Translations under genes and position numbers: made by a program
Source of the DNA: Sphingopyxis alaskensis RB2256
GTDB taxonomy: Bacteria > Pseudomonadota > Alphaproteobacteria > Sphingomonadales > Sphingomonadaceae
Length of the DNA: 64,000 nt
Reading direction: 5' to 3'
NCBI RefSeq assembly: GCF_000013985.1
Contig: NC_008048.1
Span: 3,103,001 to 3,167,000 of the forward strand
Part shown: one piece after another, positions 20,537-29,394 of the stretch
Position numbering within the stretch: the first letter of the stretch is position 1
Layout: the number at the start of each line of letters is the position of its first letter
Notes under the pieces: model-generated
What the model was told of the DNA's origin: nothing
Seen by the model: the letters and a program-made list of their open reading frames with translations, nothing else
Databases searched by the model: none

Positions 20537-21163
20537 ATGTTCCGCCGCGCCGCGTTCCGCCTTGCCGCTTTCGCTCTCGTCCCGCTTGCCGCCGCGGGGC
20601 TGGTCCATGGCCCGGCGCAGGCGCAGTTCCGCGGCGGCTATGCCTTTCTGCAAGCGGTCGAGAATCGCGACGGGAACAAGGCGACCTCCGCGCTCCAGGA
20701 CGATCCGACGCTGATCAACACGCGCAATGTGGACACGGGCGAGACCGCGCTGATGATCGTCACCAAGCGGCGCGACACCAGCTGGCTGCGCTTTCTGCTC
20801 GCCAAGGGCGCCGATCCGGCGATCGCCGACCGCAATGGCATGACGCCGCTGATGCATGCCGCGCTGCTCAACTATACCGACGGAGCCGACGAATTGCTCA
20901 AGCAAAAGGCGCCGGTCGACCAGGCGAACCGGCGCGGCGAGACCGCGCTGATCCTGGCGGTGCAGTCCAAAAATGGCGCGATGGTCCGCCTGCTCATGCG
21001 GCGCGGCGCCAATCCCGACAAGACCGACCATGTCGCCGGCATGTCGGCGCGCGACTATGCCAGGCGCGATGACCGGACGGGCCAGCTGCTCGCGCTGCTC
21101 GACACACAGGCCGATGCCGATGCGCCCAAGCGCGAATATGGGCCGACCTTTGGCCCCAATTAA
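20537..21163 (+). CDS. Periplasmic ankyrin-repeat protein
   Basis: 208 residues. Signal peptide (RLAAFALVPLAAAGLVHGPAQAQ) followed by about four ankyrin repeats (GETALMIVTKRRDTSWLRFL, NGMTPLMHAALLNYTDGADELL, RGETALILAVQSKNGAMVRLL, and an ending ADYAR-like repeat). Likely a protein-interaction module in the periplasm. No partner is evident. Confidence 0.85.
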   Translation: MFRRAAFRLAAFALVPLAAAGLVHGPAQAQFRGGYAFLQAVENRDGNKATSALQDDPTLINTRNVDTGETALMIVTKRRDTSWLRFLLAKGADPAIADRNGMTPLMHAALLNYTDGADELLKQKAPVDQANRRGETALILAVQSKNGAMVRLLMRRGANPDKTDHVAGMSARDYARRDDRTGQLLALLDTQADADAPKREYGPTFGPN

Positions 21164-21175
21164 CGTTGAATGTGA

Positions 21176-21202
21176 TTGATGGATTGACGATCACATTATG
21201 AT
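21176..21202 (+). promoter_or_regulatory. Possible ribBX promoter with TGTGA repeats
   Basis: TATGAT at 21197-21202 is a good -10 box. TTGATG at 21176-21181 could be a -35 with a short 15-bp spacer. Transcription would begin about 1 nt before the ribBX ATG at 21210. The segment also holds TGTGAT (21171-21176) facing ATCACA (21190-21195), and a third TGTGA at 21203-21207, a possible operator. No FMN-riboswitch-like structure fits in the 46-bp gap. Confidence 0.3.
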
Positions 21203-21209
21203 GTGAGAT

Positions 21210-22493
21210 ATGGCTGGCATGACCATCCAGCTCATCGATCGCATCCGCGCCATCGTCGCCGACGGCACCATGTCGCGTTCGGGCCTCGCGCGCGCCGCGG
21301 GGCTTCACGCCAACAGCCTGCGCGACCTCGACTCGCCCGGCTGGAACCCGACCGCCGAAACGCTGCGCAAGCTCGAAAACTGGCTCGCCAACGGCAGCGA
21401 CCTGTCGCCGATGGCGAGCCCCGAAGAGATCATCGCCGAGGCGCGCAACGGCCGCATGTTCATCCTCGTCGACGACGAGGATCGCGAAAATGAGGGCGAC
21501 CTTGTCATTCCCGCGCAGATGGCCACCCCCGACGCGATCAATTTCATGGCGACGCACGGCCGCGGGCTCATCTGCCTGACGCTGACCAGGGCGCGCGTCG
21601 ATGCGCTGGGCCTCGAGCTGATGAGCCGCAACAATGGCACGCGGCACGAAACGGCCTTCACCACCTCGATCGAAGCGCGCGAAGGCGTGACGACGGGCAT
21701 TTCGGCGGGGGACCGGGCGCGCACGGTGGCGGTGGCGATCGATGCGAGCAAGGGGCGCGACGATATCGTCACGCCGGGGCATGTCTTTCCCCTCATCGCG
21801 CGCGACGGCGGCGTGCTCGTCCGCGCGGGCCATACCGAGGCGTCGGTCGACATCGCGCGCCTTGCCGGACTCAATCCGTCGGGGGTGATCTGCGAGATCA
21901 TGAACGACGATGGCACCATGGCGCGCCTCGACGACCTCATCCCCTTCGCGCGGCGCCACGGGCTCAAGATCGGTACGATCGCCGACCTCATCGCCTATCG
22001 CAACCGCAGCGACCGGCTGGTCGAATGCGTTGCCGACGAACCGTTCGAATCGGATTATGGCGGCGAGTGGCGGCTTAAATCCTATCGCAACAAGATCGAC
22101 GGCAGCGTCAATCTGGTGCTGCAAAAGGGGCCGGTCGATCCCGATGGCGTGACATTGGTGCGGATGCACCCCGTGTCGATCTTCGACGATATCATGGGGC
22201 GTCCCGGCCCCCGCAAGCGCCGCCTGCAACGGTCGATGGACGCGATCGGCGAAGCGGGTGCGGGGGTCATCGTCCTGCTCATGCGCCCGCTCCCCGGATC
22301 GGCCGACGCCGAGGCGCTGCCGCCGCCGACCGGCGGCATGGACCTGCGCACCTACGGCATCGGCGCGCAGATCCTCGCCGACCTCGGCGTTCACGCGATG
22401 GAACTGCTCACCCCCACCCACAGCAATATCGTCGGGCTCGAAGGCTATGGCCTGTCGGTCGTCGGCGAACGCCCCATTCCCGGAGAAGCCTGA
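21210..22493 (+). CDS. ribB: 3,4-dihydroxy-2-butanone 4-phosphate synthase with N-terminal HTH and degenerate RibA half (RibBX type)
   Basis: 427 residues in three parts. Residues 1-65 look like a helix-turn-helix ([20 protein letters not shown], then [15 protein letters not shown]). Residues 70-270 are an intact RibB synthase ([64 protein letters not shown]). Residues 285-427 resemble GTP cyclohydrolase II ([29 protein letters not shown]) but have no zinc-binding cysteines at all, so that activity must be absent. RibB makes the four-carbon unit for lumazine. RibBX forms are known in proteobacteria; the attached HTH is less described. Shares one base with ribH (TGATG). Confidence 0.92.
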   Translation: MAGMTIQLIDRIRAIVADGTMSRSGLARAAGLHANSLRDLDSPGWNPTAETLRKLENWLANGSDLSPMASPEEIIAEARNGRMFILVDDEDRENEGDLVIPAQMATPDAINFMATHGRGLICLTLTRARVDALGLELMSRNNGTRHETAFTTSIEAREGVTTGISAGDRARTVAVAIDASKGRDDIVTPGHVFPLIARDGGVLVRAGHTEASVDIARLAGLNPSGVICEIMNDDGTMARLDDLIPFARRHGLKIGTIADLIAYRNRSDRLVECVADEPFESDYGGEWRLKSYRNKIDGSVNLVLQKGPVDPDGVTLVRMHPVSIFDDIMGRPGPRKRRLQRSMDAIGEAGAGVIVLLMRPLPGSADAEALPPPTGGMDLRTYGIGAQILADLGVHAMELLTPTHSNIVGLEGYGLSVVGERPIPGEA

Positions 22494-22918
22494 TGGCGCA
22501 CGTCCTGATCGTCGAAGCGCGTTTCTACAGCCATTTGAACGACATGCTGCTCGATGGCGTGCGCAGCGCGCTCGATGCCGAAGGGCATAGCCATGAAACG
22601 GTGACCGTCCCCGGCGCGCTCGAAGTGCCCGCGGCGATCGCGCTCGCCGCCGATAGCGGACGCTTCGACGCCTATGTCGCGCTCGGCGTGGTGATCCGCG
22701 GCGAAACCTATCATTTCGAGGTCGTCTCGAACGAAAGCGCGCGCGGCATCATGGCATTGACACTCGACGGGCTCGCGATCGGCAACGGCATCCTCACTGT
22801 CGAGAATGAAGAACAGGCGCTTGCGCGCGCCGACAAGACGCGCAAGGATAAGGGCGGCGAGGCGGCGAAGGCCGCGCTCGCGATGCTCGCGCTCAAGGAA
22901 CAATTCGGTATTGGTTGA
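22493..22918 (+). CDS. ribH: 6,7-dimethyl-8-ribityllumazine synthase
   Basis: 141 residues. [20 protein letters not shown], the GALEVP loop, [18 protein letters not shown] and the [12 protein letters not shown] ending are standard for lumazine synthase. It joins the RibB product to the pyrimidine from RibD, the step before riboflavin synthase (ribE at 28.8 kb). Start overlaps the ribBX stop, so it is coupled to it. Confidence 0.96.
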   Translation: MAHVLIVEARFYSHLNDMLLDGVRSALDAEGHSHETVTVPGALEVPAAIALAADSGRFDAYVALGVVIRGETYHFEVVSNESARGIMALTLDGLAIGNGILTVENEEQALARADKTRKDKGGEAAKAALAMLALKEQFGIG

Positions 22919-23573
22919 TCGTCCGCCTCCCAGCCGTTTTTCCGTCGTCGAGCGCAGCGGGCGGCTGGTGGTGATCGACCGCGAAACCGGGCAGACCCCG
23001 CCGACGGCGGCCGAACGTATGGCCGAGCACGACCGCAAGCTCGGCGTCGAGCCGATCCGCCCCGCGAAGGCGAGCGTCGCTCCCGACATGTCGGCCGCCG
23101 CGCGCGCCGAATCGGGCCTCAGCGCGCGGCCCGCCCCGATGCCGAAACCGGCGGCGCGGCCCGCCAAGGCGAACGACGGCAGAGACCGTCTGGCCGCTGC
23201 GATCGCCGAGCGCGACAGGCGGCCGTGGAATAATCCGGCGCCCGATGACCGCCCCGCGCCACAATCCGCGCCCGCGCGGATCGCGGGCCGGCCCGCGCCG
23301 CATGTGGGCGGCGCGCGCAAGACGATCGTCACCGGCAAATGGTGGGATGCAAAAGGGCCGCGCACCGTCGAACTGGGCCCCAAGGGTCAGGCCGAGCTCA
23401 CCGGCGGTTTCATGTTTCTTCTCTTCGGCGTTGTCATCGCGGCGATTGTTGTGCTCTTTATCGCGCCCGTGCTGCTCTTTGTCCTTGCTTTCCTGCTCTT
23501 CCGTTTCGGCAACAGGATATTGGCGCCGATCGGTGCGAGCATCATCGACAAGGCGTTGGCGGAAAAGGGATAG
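22911..23573 (+). CDS. Proline/alanine-rich membrane protein of unknown function
   Basis: 220 residues if it starts at the TTG at 22911, which overlaps the ribH stop and has AAGGA 11 nt upstream; no ATG lies in a sensible place. Residues 1-140 are low-complexity and Pro/Ala/Arg-rich. A short conserved-looking block follows ([20 protein letters not shown]), then one long or two short membrane helices ([32 protein letters not shown]). Probably translated with ribBX-ribH. I do not recognise a family. Confidence 0.65.
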   Translation: MVDRPPPSRFSVVERSGRLVVIDRETGQTPPTAAERMAEHDRKLGVEPIRPAKASVAPDMSAAARAESGLSARPAPMPKPAARPAKANDGRDRLAAAIAERDRRPWNNPAPDDRPAPQSAPARIAGRPAPHVGGARKTIVTGKWWDAKGPRTVELGPKGQAELTGGFMFLLFGVVIAAIVVLFIAPVLLFVLAFLLFRFGNRILAPIGASIIDKALAEKG

Positions 23574-23583
23574 GGCGGGCCGC

Positions 23584-23599
23584 CCCCGCCTGTGCGGGG
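23584..23599. terminator. Short GC hairpin between convergent genes
   Basis: CCCCGC and GCGGGG with a CTGT loop, 10 bp past the stop of the Pro-rich membrane protein and before the end of the converging oxidoreductase gene. No T-run. Possible terminator or fragment of a dispersed repeat. Confidence 0.35.
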
Positions 23600-23614
23600 A
23601 CGACCCGTCTCCGA

Positions 23615-24700
23615 TCAGGCCGCCTCCAGTACCGGATAATCGATGTAACCTTCGGGCCCCGGCGAATACCAGGTCTGCGGATTGTCGGCGGCCCATTCGG
23701 CGCCGGTGCGGATGCGCTCGACGAGGTCGGGATTGGCGATGAAGGGCCGCCCGAAGGCGATCGCGTCGGCGATGCCGCTGGCGATCGCTTCGTCGGCGAG
23801 CGCGGCGGTGTAGTCGCTGTTGAGGATCAGCGGGCCCCTGAACGCGGCGCGGATCGACGGCGACTGCTTGGGCACATCCGTTCTGCCGAATGTGCCGTCG
23901 GGGCCGGGCTCGCGCAACTCGAGGAAGGCGATGCCGAGCGCGTCGAGCGCCGCCGCGGCGATCGGGAACAGCCTTTCGGGCGCGCTGTCGTCGACGCCCT
24001 GCGTATCGCCATTGGGCGAGAGACGCACACCGACGCGGTCGGCGCCCCAGACCGAGATCAGCGCTTCGGTCACTTCGCGGAGCAGGCGGATGCGGTTTTC
24101 GACCGGGCCGCCATAATCATCGTCGCGCAGATTTGAATTGTCGCGCAGGAACTGGTCGATCAGATAACCGTTTGCGCCGTGCAGCTGGACGCCGTCGAAA
24201 CCGGCGCGCTTCGCATTTTCGGCGGCCTTCGCATAATCGGCGATGACGCGCGGGATTTCGCCCGGTTCGAGCGGGCGCGCAACTTCATATTCGAGGCGGC
24301 CGACCGGGGTGTGCGCCTTGCCTGGCGCCCGCGTCGCCGAAGCCGAGACGGGTGGTTTGCCGTCGTTGAACACCGAATGGACGACGCGGCCCATATGCCA
24401 GAGCTGGGCAACGATGCGGCCCCCCGCCTCATGGACGGCTTCGGTCACCGGCTTCCAGCCTTCGACCTGCGCATCGGTCCACAGGCCCGGCGCATTCGGC
24501 CAGCCGAGCCCCTCCTGCGAAATCCCCGTCGCTTCCGAAATGATCAGCCCCGCCGAGGCGCGCTGGCGATAATATTCGCGCGCGAGCTCATTGGGAACGA
24601 AGCCCGGTCCCGCGCGGCCGCGCGTCAGCGGCGCCATGATGATGCGGTTCGGCGCTTCGATGGCGCCCAGCGTGATCGGCTGGAACAGCGATGCGGTCAT
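23615..24700 (-). CDS. Old Yellow Enzyme-family alkene reductase
   Basis: 361 residues, full length for the family. FMN-binding barrel: APNRIIMAPLTRGRA, EATGISQEGLGWPNAPG, AQLWHMGRVVH, FDGVQLHGANGYLIDQFL (with the HGAN substrate site) and AIAFGRPFIANPDL. Reduces activated C=C bonds with NAD(P)H, as in NemA or morphinone reductase. GGAGGAAAT precedes the ATG. Diverges from COQ9 across 200 bp that hold no other gene I can support. Confidence 0.95.
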   Translation of the reverse strand: MTASLFQPITLGAIEAPNRIIMAPLTRGRAGPGFVPNELAREYYRQRASAGLIISEATGISQEGLGWPNAPGLWTDAQVEGWKPVTEAVHEAGGRIVAQLWHMGRVVHSVFNDGKPPVSASATRAPGKAHTPVGRLEYEVARPLEPGEIPRVIADYAKAAENAKRAGFDGVQLHGANGYLIDQFLRDNSNLRDDDYGGPVENRIRLLREVTEALISVWGADRVGVRLSPNGDTQGVDDSAPERLFPIAAAALDALGIAFLELREPGPDGTFGRTDVPKQSPSIRAAFRGPLILNSDYTAALADEAIASGIADAIAFGRPFIANPDLVERIRTGAEWAADNPQTWYSPGPEGYIDYPVLEAA

Positions 24701-24901
24701 ATTTCCTCCATCTCGTCAAATGCTGCGCCGACGGCCCCCTTGGTCGCCGCGCTCGATGACGAAGCTATGGGTCACGCCGCGTCGGCACAATGGGTAAGTG
24801 GCAAAAGAAAATCTAAACGGCGGCGAAGCGTCGCGGCGTTGCCACGGCTCGGCCGTGCGGTTCCGGTTGCCGAGCGGCGCTGTGCAGCCTATCTGACGCG
24901 C

Positions 24902-25567
24902 ATGGCCTCGATCCTTCCCGCCGACCCCACGCTCGATGAGATTCGCGCCGCGCTGGCGCCGCTGATCGCCGCGTCGGCGGCGTTCGATGGCTTCGGCCCT
25001 GCGGCGCTCGACGATGCCGCGCGCCGCACCGCAGTCGATCCCGACGTCGCGCGCCTCGCCTTCCCCGGCGGCGGGCGCGACATGGTCGATGCCTGGTTTG
25101 CCGACATCGACGCACGCATGGCCGCGAAATGGCCCGCCGACAAACTGGCCAAGCTCAAGATTCGCGAACGGATCACGACGCTCGTCGAAACGCGGCTCGA
25201 CCTGCTTGCGCCGAACCGCGAATCGCTGCGCCGCGCGCTCGCGCTGCTCGCCCTGCCCGGCAACGCGCCGCACGCGGCGAAGCTTGGCTGGCGCGCGGCC
25301 GATCATATGTGGCGGCTCGCGGGTGACCGTGCGACCGATTTCAATCATTACAGCAAGCGCGTGATCCTCGGCGCCGTCTATGGGTCGACGATGGCGGTGT
25401 TCCTGAACGACGAGAGCGATGGCCATGCCGACACGCGCGCCTTCCTGTCGCGCCGGATCGACCAGGTGATGCGCTTTGAAAGCTGGAAGCACCGCCGTGC
25501 CGCGAACAAGCCCGACCGGCCCAGCCTTGCGCGCTTCGTCGGACGGCTGCGCTATCCGGGGCGGTGA
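24902..25567 (+). CDS. COQ9-family protein
   Basis: 221 residues from the ATG at 24902. The COQ9 pattern is visible: KLKIRERITTLVETRLDLL, LGWRAADHMWRLAGDRATDFNHYSKR, then ILGAVYGSTMAVFLND and the final ESWKHRRAA. In alphaproteobacteria and mitochondria COQ9 binds lipid and supports the ubiquinone hydroxylase step. No ubiquinone genes are adjacent. It precedes feoA by 55 bp. Confidence 0.93.
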   Translation: MASILPADPTLDEIRAALAPLIAASAAFDGFGPAALDDAARRTAVDPDVARLAFPGGGRDMVDAWFADIDARMAAKWPADKLAKLKIRERITTLVETRLDLLAPNRESLRRALALLALPGNAPHAAKLGWRAADHMWRLAGDRATDFNHYSKRVILGAVYGSTMAVFLNDESDGHADTRAFLSRRIDQVMRFESWKHRRAANKPDRPSLARFVGRLRYPGR

Positions 25568-25622
25568 CGCGGCAGCGATAAAGGACTGGCGCCGCGCTGC
25601 TGTTATTGATAATCGCTCGCAA

Positions 25623-25868
25623 ATGACTGCTTTGCTCGACAAGACGCCGCTCGGCGTAACGGTACGGATTGCGCGCATCGACTGGACCGCCATGTCCGAT
25701 GGCGAAGGACGGCGTCTGCGCGAGTTCGGCCTGATGGAAGGGTGCGAGGTGACCCCGCTCCACCGCGGCAGCATCTTTTCGCGCGATCCGCTCGCGCTCA
25801 TCGTCGGACGCATGAAGGTCATCATCCGCGCGCGGCAGGCCGCCGCCATCGAAGTCGAACCCGCATGA
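25623..25868 (+). CDS. feoA: Ferrous iron transport protein A
   Basis: 81 residues, a small SH3-like protein: GEGRRLREFGLMEGCEVTPL and DPLALIVGRMKVIIRARQA are the FeoA signature. It modulates FeoB. Start ATG 25623 is the first residue of the conserved region. Overlaps feoB by ATGA. Confidence 0.93.
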   Translation: MTALLDKTPLGVTVRIARIDWTAMSDGEGRRLREFGLMEGCEVTPLHRGSIFSRDPLALIVGRMKVIIRARQAAAIEVEPA

Positions 25869-27724
25869 CCGCCGCCATCCCCTCGATCGCGCTCGTCGGC
25901 AATCCCAATGCCGGGAAATCGAGCCTGTTCAACGCGCTCACCGGCGCGCGGCAAAAGATCGCCAACTATCCCGGCGTCACCGTCGAGCGGAAGGCGGGCC
26001 ATGCGAGTTTCGCCGACGGCCGCCCGCTGTCGCTGATCGACCTGCCGGGCACCTACAGCCTCACCCCCGCGAGTCTCGACGAGGCGGTGACGCGCGACGT
26101 GATTCTGGGCAGGCAGGCGGGCGAGACGCGCCCCGATGCGCTGATCGTCGTGCTCGACGCCGCCAACCTCGACAATCATCTCTGCTTCGCGCTCGAACTG
26201 CTCGCGCTCGACCTGCCGACGGTCGTGGCTCTCAACATGGTCGATCTCGCGGAGCGCGACGGGCTGACGCTCGATCCCGAACGCCTGTCGCACGAGCTGG
26301 GCGTGCCCGTCGTGCCGACGGTCGCGGTGCGCAAGCGCGGTCTGGCCGATCTGCTTGCCGCGGTCGATGCCGCAATCCGCTCGCACCAGCCGCGCGAGGC
26401 GGCCGCCGGACCGGCGAACGACAGCGCGCTTCACCAGCGCGCGCGCGCGATCGCCCGCGCCGCGATCGTCAGCGAAACGCCGGTGCGCCGCTGGACGCAG
26501 CGCGTCGACAATGTGGTGCTGCACCCGGTGTTCGGCATGATCATCCTGCTCGCGCTGATGTTCGTGATGTTCCAGGCGGTCTACGCTTGGGCCGGACCGC
26601 CCGCCGACGCGCTCGAAGCGCTGGTTGGCGCGGCTCAGGCGTGGGTTGTCGATAATGTCCCGCAGAACCTCCTCCGCGATCTGGTGGTCGAGGGACTGCT
26701 CGCGGGCGTCGGGGCGGTCGTCGTTTTCCTGCCGCAGATCCTGATTCTCTTCCTCTTCATCCTGCTTCTGGAGGCGTCGGGCTATATGACGCGCGCGGCC
26801 TTTCTGATGGACGGGCTGATGGGCAAGGTCGGATTGTCGGGGCGCGGTTTCATCCCGCTCCTCTCCAGCTTTGCCTGCGCCGTGCCCGGCATCATGGCGA
26901 CGCGCGCGATCCCCGACGAGAAGGACCGGCTGACGACGATCCTGATCGCGCCGTTGATGACCTGTTCGGCGCGGCTTCCGGTCTATGCGCTGATCATCGC
27001 CGCCTTCATCCCCGACAGCGGGGTCGGCGGCACCGGCATCGGGCTTCAGGGTCTGGTGCTTTTCGGCCTTTATGTCGCCGGGATCGTCGGCGCGCTTGTC
27101 GTCGCCTTCGCGCTGCGCCGCACGGTGGCCAGGGGCACGGGCGCGGGCTTCATGATGGAAATGCCGCGATACCAGATGCCGCGGCTGCGCGACGTCGCGC
27201 TCGGCCTGTGGCAGCGCGCGTGGATCTTTCTGCGCCGCGCGGGCACGATCATCGCGTTCACGACAGTCATTTTGTGGCTGCTTCTCACCTTTCCCAAGGC
27301 GCCCGAGGGGCAGAGCCAGGTCGATTATAGCATCGCCGGCCGCATCGCGAGCGGGCTGGAGGTCGCCGTCACGCCGATCGGGTTCAACCACGACATCGCG
27401 CTCGCGCTCATCCCCGCGATGGCGGCGCGCGAGGTCGCGGTGTCGGCGATGGCGACGGCGAATGCGATCGATGCCGATGGCGACGAGGAGGCGATGGCGC
27501 AGACGCTCGGCGAACGATTGCAGGGCAAGTGGAGCCTCGCCACCGCGCTCGCCTTCCTCGCCTGGTTCGTCTTTGCGCCGCAGTGCATTTCGACGATCGC
27601 GATCACGCGGCGAGAGACGAACGGATGGAAATGGCCGCTGTTCATGGTTGGCTATTTGTTTGCGCTCGCCTATGCCGCTGCTGGTATCACATACTGGACA
27701 GCCGTTGCCTTTGGCCTAGGCTGA
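25865..27724 (+). CDS. feoB: Ferrous iron transport protein B
   Basis: 619 residues. N-terminal G-domain with GNPNAGKS (12-19), DLPGTYSLTPAS (G3) and ALNMVDLAERD (G4). Two Gate segments follow (SFACAVPGIMATRAI with the conserved cysteine, and LMTCSARLPVY) plus about 8-9 membrane helices. Takes up Fe(II). Lacks a long C-terminal cysteine tail; feoC is absent. ssb follows after 33 bp but is probably independent. Confidence 0.97.
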   Translation: MTAAIPSIALVGNPNAGKSSLFNALTGARQKIANYPGVTVERKAGHASFADGRPLSLIDLPGTYSLTPASLDEAVTRDVILGRQAGETRPDALIVVLDAANLDNHLCFALELLALDLPTVVALNMVDLAERDGLTLDPERLSHELGVPVVPTVAVRKRGLADLLAAVDAAIRSHQPREAAAGPANDSALHQRARAIARAAIVSETPVRRWTQRVDNVVLHPVFGMIILLALMFVMFQAVYAWAGPPADALEALVGAAQAWVVDNVPQNLLRDLVVEGLLAGVGAVVVFLPQILILFLFILLLEASGYMTRAAFLMDGLMGKVGLSGRGFIPLLSSFACAVPGIMATRAIPDEKDRLTTILIAPLMTCSARLPVYALIIAAFIPDSGVGGTGIGLQGLVLFGLYVAGIVGALVVAFALRRTVARGTGAGFMMEMPRYQMPRLRDVALGLWQRAWIFLRRAGTIIAFTTVILWLLLTFPKAPEGQSQVDYSIAGRIASGLEVAVTPIGFNHDIALALIPAMAAREVAVSAMATANAIDADGDEEAMAQTLGERLQGKWSLATALAFLAWFVFAPQCISTIAITRRETNGWKWPLFMVGYLFALAYAAAGITYWTAVAFGLG

Positions 27725-27757
27725 TCCTCCCAACTTATGAGCGGAGCGGAGCGGCGG

Positions 27758-28279
27758 ATGGCTGGCAGCGTCAACAAGGTAATTCTCATCGGCAACCTCG
27801 GCGCCGATCCCGAAATCAAGTCGTTCCAGAATGGCGGCAAGATCGCCAACATCCGCATCGCGACATCCGAACAGTGGAAGGACCGGATGACCGGCGAGCG
27901 CAAGGAGCGCACCGAATGGCATAATGTCGTGATCAACGGCGAAGGGCTGGTCGGCGTCGTCGAACGCTATCTCAAGAAGGGCAGCAAGGTTTATGTCGAG
28001 GGCAGCCTGCGCACCCGCAAGTGGCAGGACCGCGACGGCAACGACCGTTATACGACCGAAGTGGTGATTGCCGGCATGGGCGGCAATCTGACGATGCTCG
28101 ACGGCGCGCCCGGTGGCGGCGCGCGCGGTGGCGGCGGCGATAGCTGGAATCAGGGCGGCGGTTCGAGCGGCGGCTGGGATCAGGGGGGCAGCGGCGGCGG
28201 CGGTTCGGGCGGCGGCGGCGCGCCGGGTGGCGGACGCCCGCCGTTCGACGATGATCTGGACGATGACGTCCCATTCTGA
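27758..28279 (+). CDS. ssb: Single-stranded DNA-binding protein
   Basis: 173 residues from ATG 27758 ([19 protein letters not shown]); an ATG 7 codons upstream at 27737 is possible. OB-fold ([42 protein letters not shown]), a glycine-rich linker of about 45 residues, and the acidic tip [10 protein letters not shown] that recruits partner proteins. Several GGAG-type sites lie just before the start. Confidence 0.97.
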   Translation: MAGSVNKVILIGNLGADPEIKSFQNGGKIANIRIATSEQWKDRMTGERKERTEWHNVVINGEGLVGVVERYLKKGSKVYVEGSLRTRKWQDRDGNDRYTTEVVIAGMGGNLTMLDGAPGGGARGGGGDSWNQGGGSSGGWDQGGSGGGGSGGGGAPGGGRPPFDDDLDDDVPF

Positions 28280-28291
28280 CGATGAGGCCGC

Positions 28292-28771
28292 ATGGCGCGT
28301 GACCCGCTGACCGCCGCGGACGTCGCGCGCGGCGTGTGTCGGCTGTTCGCACAACAGGGGCTGGTCGCGATCCCCGAAGTCACGCTGCCCAATGGACGCC
28401 GCACCGACCTCACCGCGATCGACGCCAGGGGCCATATCACGATCGTCGAGATCAAGGTCAGCCGCGCCGACCTCCACGGCGATGGCAAATGGCCCGACTA
28501 TTGCGACTGGTGTGACCGTTTTTACTGGGCGCTCGCGGCAGGGCTCGACCCCGCGATCCTCGACACGCCCGATTATCGCCCCGAAACGTCCGGGCTGATC
28601 GTCGCCGACCGCTATGGCGCCGCGGTCGTGCGCGACGCCGCAAACTGCAACCTCGCACCGGCGCGCCGCAAGGCCGAGCTGCTGCGAATCGGACGCCTGG
28701 CGATGCGCCGGTCGATGATCGCCGCCGATCCCGAACTCGCGGCGGGTCAGATATACAGCACATCGCTCTAG
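28292..28771 (+). CDS. mmcB: MmcB-family DNA repair protein
   Basis: 159 residues. PD-(D/E)xK-like nuclease core: TDLTAIDARGHITIVEIKVSRADLH is broken here by the usual loops, then DYCDWCDRFYWALA. MmcB of Caulobacter is SOS-linked and acts with ImuB/DnaE2 mutagenic repair. Located 12 bp after ssb. Its stop overlaps the stop of ribE on the other strand by 4 bp. I see no LexA box directly upstream, which suggests co-transcription with ssb. Confidence 0.88.
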   Translation: MARDPLTAADVARGVCRLFAQQGLVAIPEVTLPNGRRTDLTAIDARGHITIVEIKVSRADLHGDGKWPDYCDWCDRFYWALAAGLDPAILDTPDYRPETSGLIVADRYGAAVVRDAANCNLAPARRKAELLRIGRLAMRRSMIAADPELAAGQIYSTSL

Positions 28772-29385
28772 GCGGCGCGCGCCTGCATCCGCGCGAGATA
28801 GCGCGCGAGAATGTCGATCTCCAGATTGACCGGTCGCCCCGCCGCCGCTTCGTCCAGCGTCGTCATCGCCTGCGTGTGCGGGATGATGTTGAGCGTGAAA
28901 TGCGCGCTGCCGTCGGGCTGGTCGGTCACTTCGTTGACCGTCAGCGACACGCCGTCGAGCGTGATCGACCCCTTGGGCGCGATATGCGGCGCCAGCGCGG
29001 CGGGCGCCTCGACCGTCAGCTTGACGCTGTCGCCGACAGGTTCGACCGCGACGATCCGGCCCACCGCGTCGACATGGCCGGTGACGATATGCCCCCCCAG
29101 CTCGTCGCCAACCTTGAGCGCGCGTTCGATGTTGAGGCGGCGCCCCGCGTCCCACATGCCCGGGGCCGTACGCGCGAGCGTCTCGGCGCTGGCATCGACC
29201 GCGAACCAGTCGCCATCCGCATCGCGTCCCTTGTCGACGACGGTCAGGCAGGCGCCCGAACAGGCGATCGATGCGCCGAGGTCGATCGTTGCCGTGTCAT
29301 GGGCGGTCGCGATGACGAGCCGCGTGTCGCCGCGATCCTCGCGGCTGCGGATGGTGCCGATGTCGGTGATGATGCCGGTGAACAT
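28768..29385 (-). CDS. ribE: Riboflavin synthase (alpha)
   Basis: 205 residues made of two lumazine-binding repeats (start MFTGIITDIGTIRS; second repeat from about residue 98, HIVTGHVDAVGRIVAV). SIACSGACLTVVD and GSITLDGVSLTVNEV are the repeated cores. Dismutates two lumazines to riboflavin. Ten bp after ribD in the same direction. Confidence 0.96.
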   Translation of the reverse strand: MFTGIITDIGTIRSREDRGDTRLVIATAHDTATIDLGASIACSGACLTVVDKGRDADGDWFAVDASAETLARTAPGMWDAGRRLNIERALKVGDELGGHIVTGHVDAVGRIVAVEPVGDSVKLTVEAPAALAPHIAPKGSITLDGVSLTVNEVTDQPDGSAHFTLNIIPHTQAMTTLDEAAAGRPVNLEIDILARYLARMQARAA

Positions 29386-29394
29386 GGGAGCCCC

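Noticed and set aside
21164..21209. FMN riboswitch before ribBX
   Set aside because: The gap is only 46 bp, too short for the RFN element, and no conserved helices are visible. None upstream of ribD either.
24792..24896. Short plus-strand frames between the Old Yellow Enzyme gene and COQ9
   Set aside because: No ribosome binding site, about 8 to 32 residues, and nothing recognisable.
24716..27391. 891-residue minus-strand frame over COQ9 and feoAB
   Set aside because: Antisense to three recognisable genes.
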